Made by a program: the position numbers and the translations under genes. A DNA stretch of 14,354 nucleotides from Spirosomataceae bacterium. Lineage in GTDB: Bacteria; Bacteroidota; Bacteroidia; Cytophagales; Spirosomataceae. The stretch is from the NCBI GenBank assembly GCA_025455795.1, contig JALOLW010000044.1:1-14354 (forward strand). Direction: 5' to 3'. Positions 13,176 to 14,354 of this stretch are shown here, piece by piece. The first letter of the stretch is position 1. Every line of letters begins with the position of its first letter. The notes under the pieces are model-generated. The model saw only the letters and a list, made by a program, of their open reading frames with translations. It was not told the DNA's origin and searched no databases.

Positions 13176-14261
13176 CTATACCATTAACAATCGCCAAATA
13201 CCGCAGCACAAGAAGAGAATGAGTGCAACGGGCGTGAGGACTTTCCAACACAAAAACATGAGTTGATCCACCCGCAGGCGCGGGAGTGTCCAGCGCACCC
13301 ACATCTGCACGAGGATGGCGGCGAGAGCTTTGAAAAGTAGCCAAAAAATACCGCAAACCGTTCCCCAAATGGTGCCAGGTACGCCGCTTGTCCAATCGGC
13401 GAGGCGCAGGTTGCCGATATTGGGCAGGGGCGTATTCCAACTGCCCAAAAACAACACCGCCCCCAACAGCGACACGAGTAGCATAATGGCGTATTCTGAC
13501 AAAAACAGCAACGCCCACCGAAAACCCGTGTACTCGGTATGAAAGCCACCCACGAGTTCAGATTCGCCTTCGGGTAAGTCAAAGGGGGCGCGGTTGCACT
13601 CGGCCAAAGTCGTGATAAAAAACACCACGTAGGCCAGCAACAAAAACGGGTTTTGGACAATGTTCCAACTCAAAAAACCGCCCACTTGGCTAATGTCAAT
13701 ACCCCAGTCTTTGATGCCGAACAGGTACACAGGTGCATCGGCGTGGATGCCCTGCATATAACTAATAGTCTGCAAATTGAGGGTTTGGGTCGTCATAATC
13801 ACGCACAGGATAGAAAGCCCAAGCGGTATCTCATACGACACGATTTGCGCCACCGAGCGCATCGCTCCAAAGAGCGCGTACTTGTTGTTGGACCCCCAGC
13901 CCGCCATCAATATCCCGATGACATCCACCGACAGTATTGTCATCAAAAAAAATACGCCCACGTGCGCCTGTGAGCCTTCCAAACTCGGACTGAGCGGCAT
14001 GACCGCAAACCCTGCAAAAATCGAAGTAAAAATGACAAAAGGGGCAAATAGAAACAGTTTTCCGTCGGCAGCGGCAGGGACAATGTCTTCTTTCTGCACG
14101 AGTTTGAGCAGGTCTGCAACGAGCTGTAGCAAGCCCCATTTGCCTACTTCCATCGGACCCAAGCGGTCTTGGATAAACGCTGACACTTTGCGCTCCAAAT
14201 ACACTCCTACCACGACCGAAGCCAACGTCATTGTCAAAAATATGGGGAGAGTGAGCGTCAT
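13176..14261 (-). CDS. nuoH: NADH-quinone oxidoreductase subunit H (complex I membrane subunit)
   Basis: 361 residues, a little longer than the common ~330. NuoH forms the quinone-binding site where the membrane arm of complex I meets the peripheral arm. Conserved parts are YLERKVSAFIQDRLGP (21-36), GSNNKYALFGAMRSVAQIVSYEIPLGLS (123-150), NRAPFDLPEGESELVGGFHTEY (223-244) and the following GFRWALLFLSEYA. About eight transmembrane helices are evident, and the extra length is a loop around 272-300 (NTPLPNIGNLRLADWTSGVPG). The start is limited by an in-frame TGA 13-15 nt upstream. The gene looks isolated: no nuoI follows, a terminator closes the downstream side, and a -7 box plus a short ORF precede it. 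Confidence 0.96.
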   Translation of the reverse strand: MTLTLPIFLTMTLASVVVGVYLERKVSAFIQDRLGPMEVGKWGLLQLVADLLKLVQKEDIVPAAADGKLFLFAPFVIFTSIFAGFAVMPLSPSLEGSQAHVGVFFLMTILSVDVIGILMAGWGSNNKYALFGAMRSVAQIVSYEIPLGLSILCVIMTTQTLNLQTISYMQGIHADAPVYLFGIKDWGIDISQVGGFLSWNIVQNPFLLLAYVVFFITTLAECNRAPFDLPEGESELVGGFHTEYTGFRWALLFLSEYAIMLLVSLLGAVLFLGSWNTPLPNIGNLRLADWTSGVPGTIWGTVCGIFWLLFKALAAILVQMWVRWTLPRLRVDQLMFLCWKVLTPVALILFLCCGIWRLLMV

Positions 14262-14314
14262 AATGAAATACAGTCAAGGTCATCGGCGTACAAAACCGCC
14301 ATCTCCGTAACCAT
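14258..14314 (-). CDS. Possible 18-codon leader ORF overlapping the nuoH start
   Basis: Minus-strand ATG at 14314-14312, read as MVTEMAVLYADDLDCISL and ending in a TGA that overlaps the nuoH ATG (ATGA, 4-nt overlap). It is the first ATG after the candidate -7 box. The arrangement would allow translational coupling to nuoH. A chance ORF of this length is quite possible, and there is no homology evidence. Confidence 0.3.
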   Translation of the reverse strand: MVTEMAVLYADDLDCISL

Positions 14315-14333
14315 CACTTTGGGGTTTGATGGG

Positions 14334-14341
14334 CAAAGATA
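14334..14341 (-). promoter_or_regulatory. Candidate -7 box for nuoH
   Basis: Minus strand TATCTTTG fits TAnnTTTG. The transcript would start near 14327, about 66 nt before nuoH. The -33 box would fall just outside the window, so only half the promoter is testable here. Confidence 0.5.
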
Positions 14342-14354
14342 CAGGTTTTTTGAG

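Noticed and set aside
13777..14310. 177-codon plus-strand ORF opposite nuoH
   Set aside because: Shadow of nuoH; no recognisable domain or start signal.
1..14354. tRNA or rRNA genes
   Set aside because: I saw no cloverleaf-like segment or rRNA signature in the intergenic regions; all gaps are short and accounted for by promoters, hairpins or REP-like repeats.

Overview
The window looks like a chromosomal segment from a Bacteroidota bacterium, most likely of the order Cytophagales (Spirosomataceae-like, for example Runella or relatives; genus is an inference). The support is the protein style of every housekeeping gene, several promoter candidates of the Bacteroidota form TTTG-N~20-TAnnTTTG, the near absence of Shine-Dalgarno sequences, and a GTAG-type REP/RAYT family that I associate with these genomes.

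Left part (1-4368, AT-rich, accessory). A REP-associated tyrosine transposase (RAYT) gene enters the window from the left on the minus strand. It is open at the window edge and carries an in-frame REP palindrome and an in-frame tandem repeat just after its HUH motif. The next ~120 bases hold three more REP-like palindromes, and the last of them supplies the stop codon of hsdS. Upstream on the same strand lies a tightly packed type I restriction-modification operon, hsdM - PDDEXK nuclease (DUF1016/YhcG-like) - hsdS. No hsdR is visible. hsdS carries four perfect copies of a 12-bp repeat (Glu-Leu-Thr-Ala) at the hinge between its two target-recognition halves, the same kind of repeat that sets the DNA spacer length in EcoR124I-type enzymes.

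Middle part (4438-9370, core). An MFS transporter gene (minus) diverges from a stand-alone LON substrate-binding-domain gene (plus). A bidirectional terminator then separates the latter from the conserved translation operon rplM-rpsI-rpsB-tsf, read on the minus strand from a well-matched promoter at 9286-9317. The leader between rpsI and rpsB and the spacer between rpsB and tsf both contain inverted repeats.

Right part (9371-14354). A small predicted outer-membrane beta-barrel protein has an 11-base G/C homopolymer in its N-terminal linker. Next come a FemAB/GNAT-like acyltransferase gene and hslU, probably co-transcribed (hslU first). hslU diverges from a small lipoprotein gene through overlapping promoters. 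A strong bidirectional terminator follows, then nuoH on the minus strand, apparently transcribed alone from its own promoter. An 18-codon upstream ORF overlaps the nuoH start by ATGA.

The parts most worth a second look are the RAYT gene with its internal REP and repeat expansion, the repeat-bearing hsdS with its embedded nuclease gene, the homopolymer in the outer-membrane gene, and the coupled short ORF in front of an isolated nuoH.
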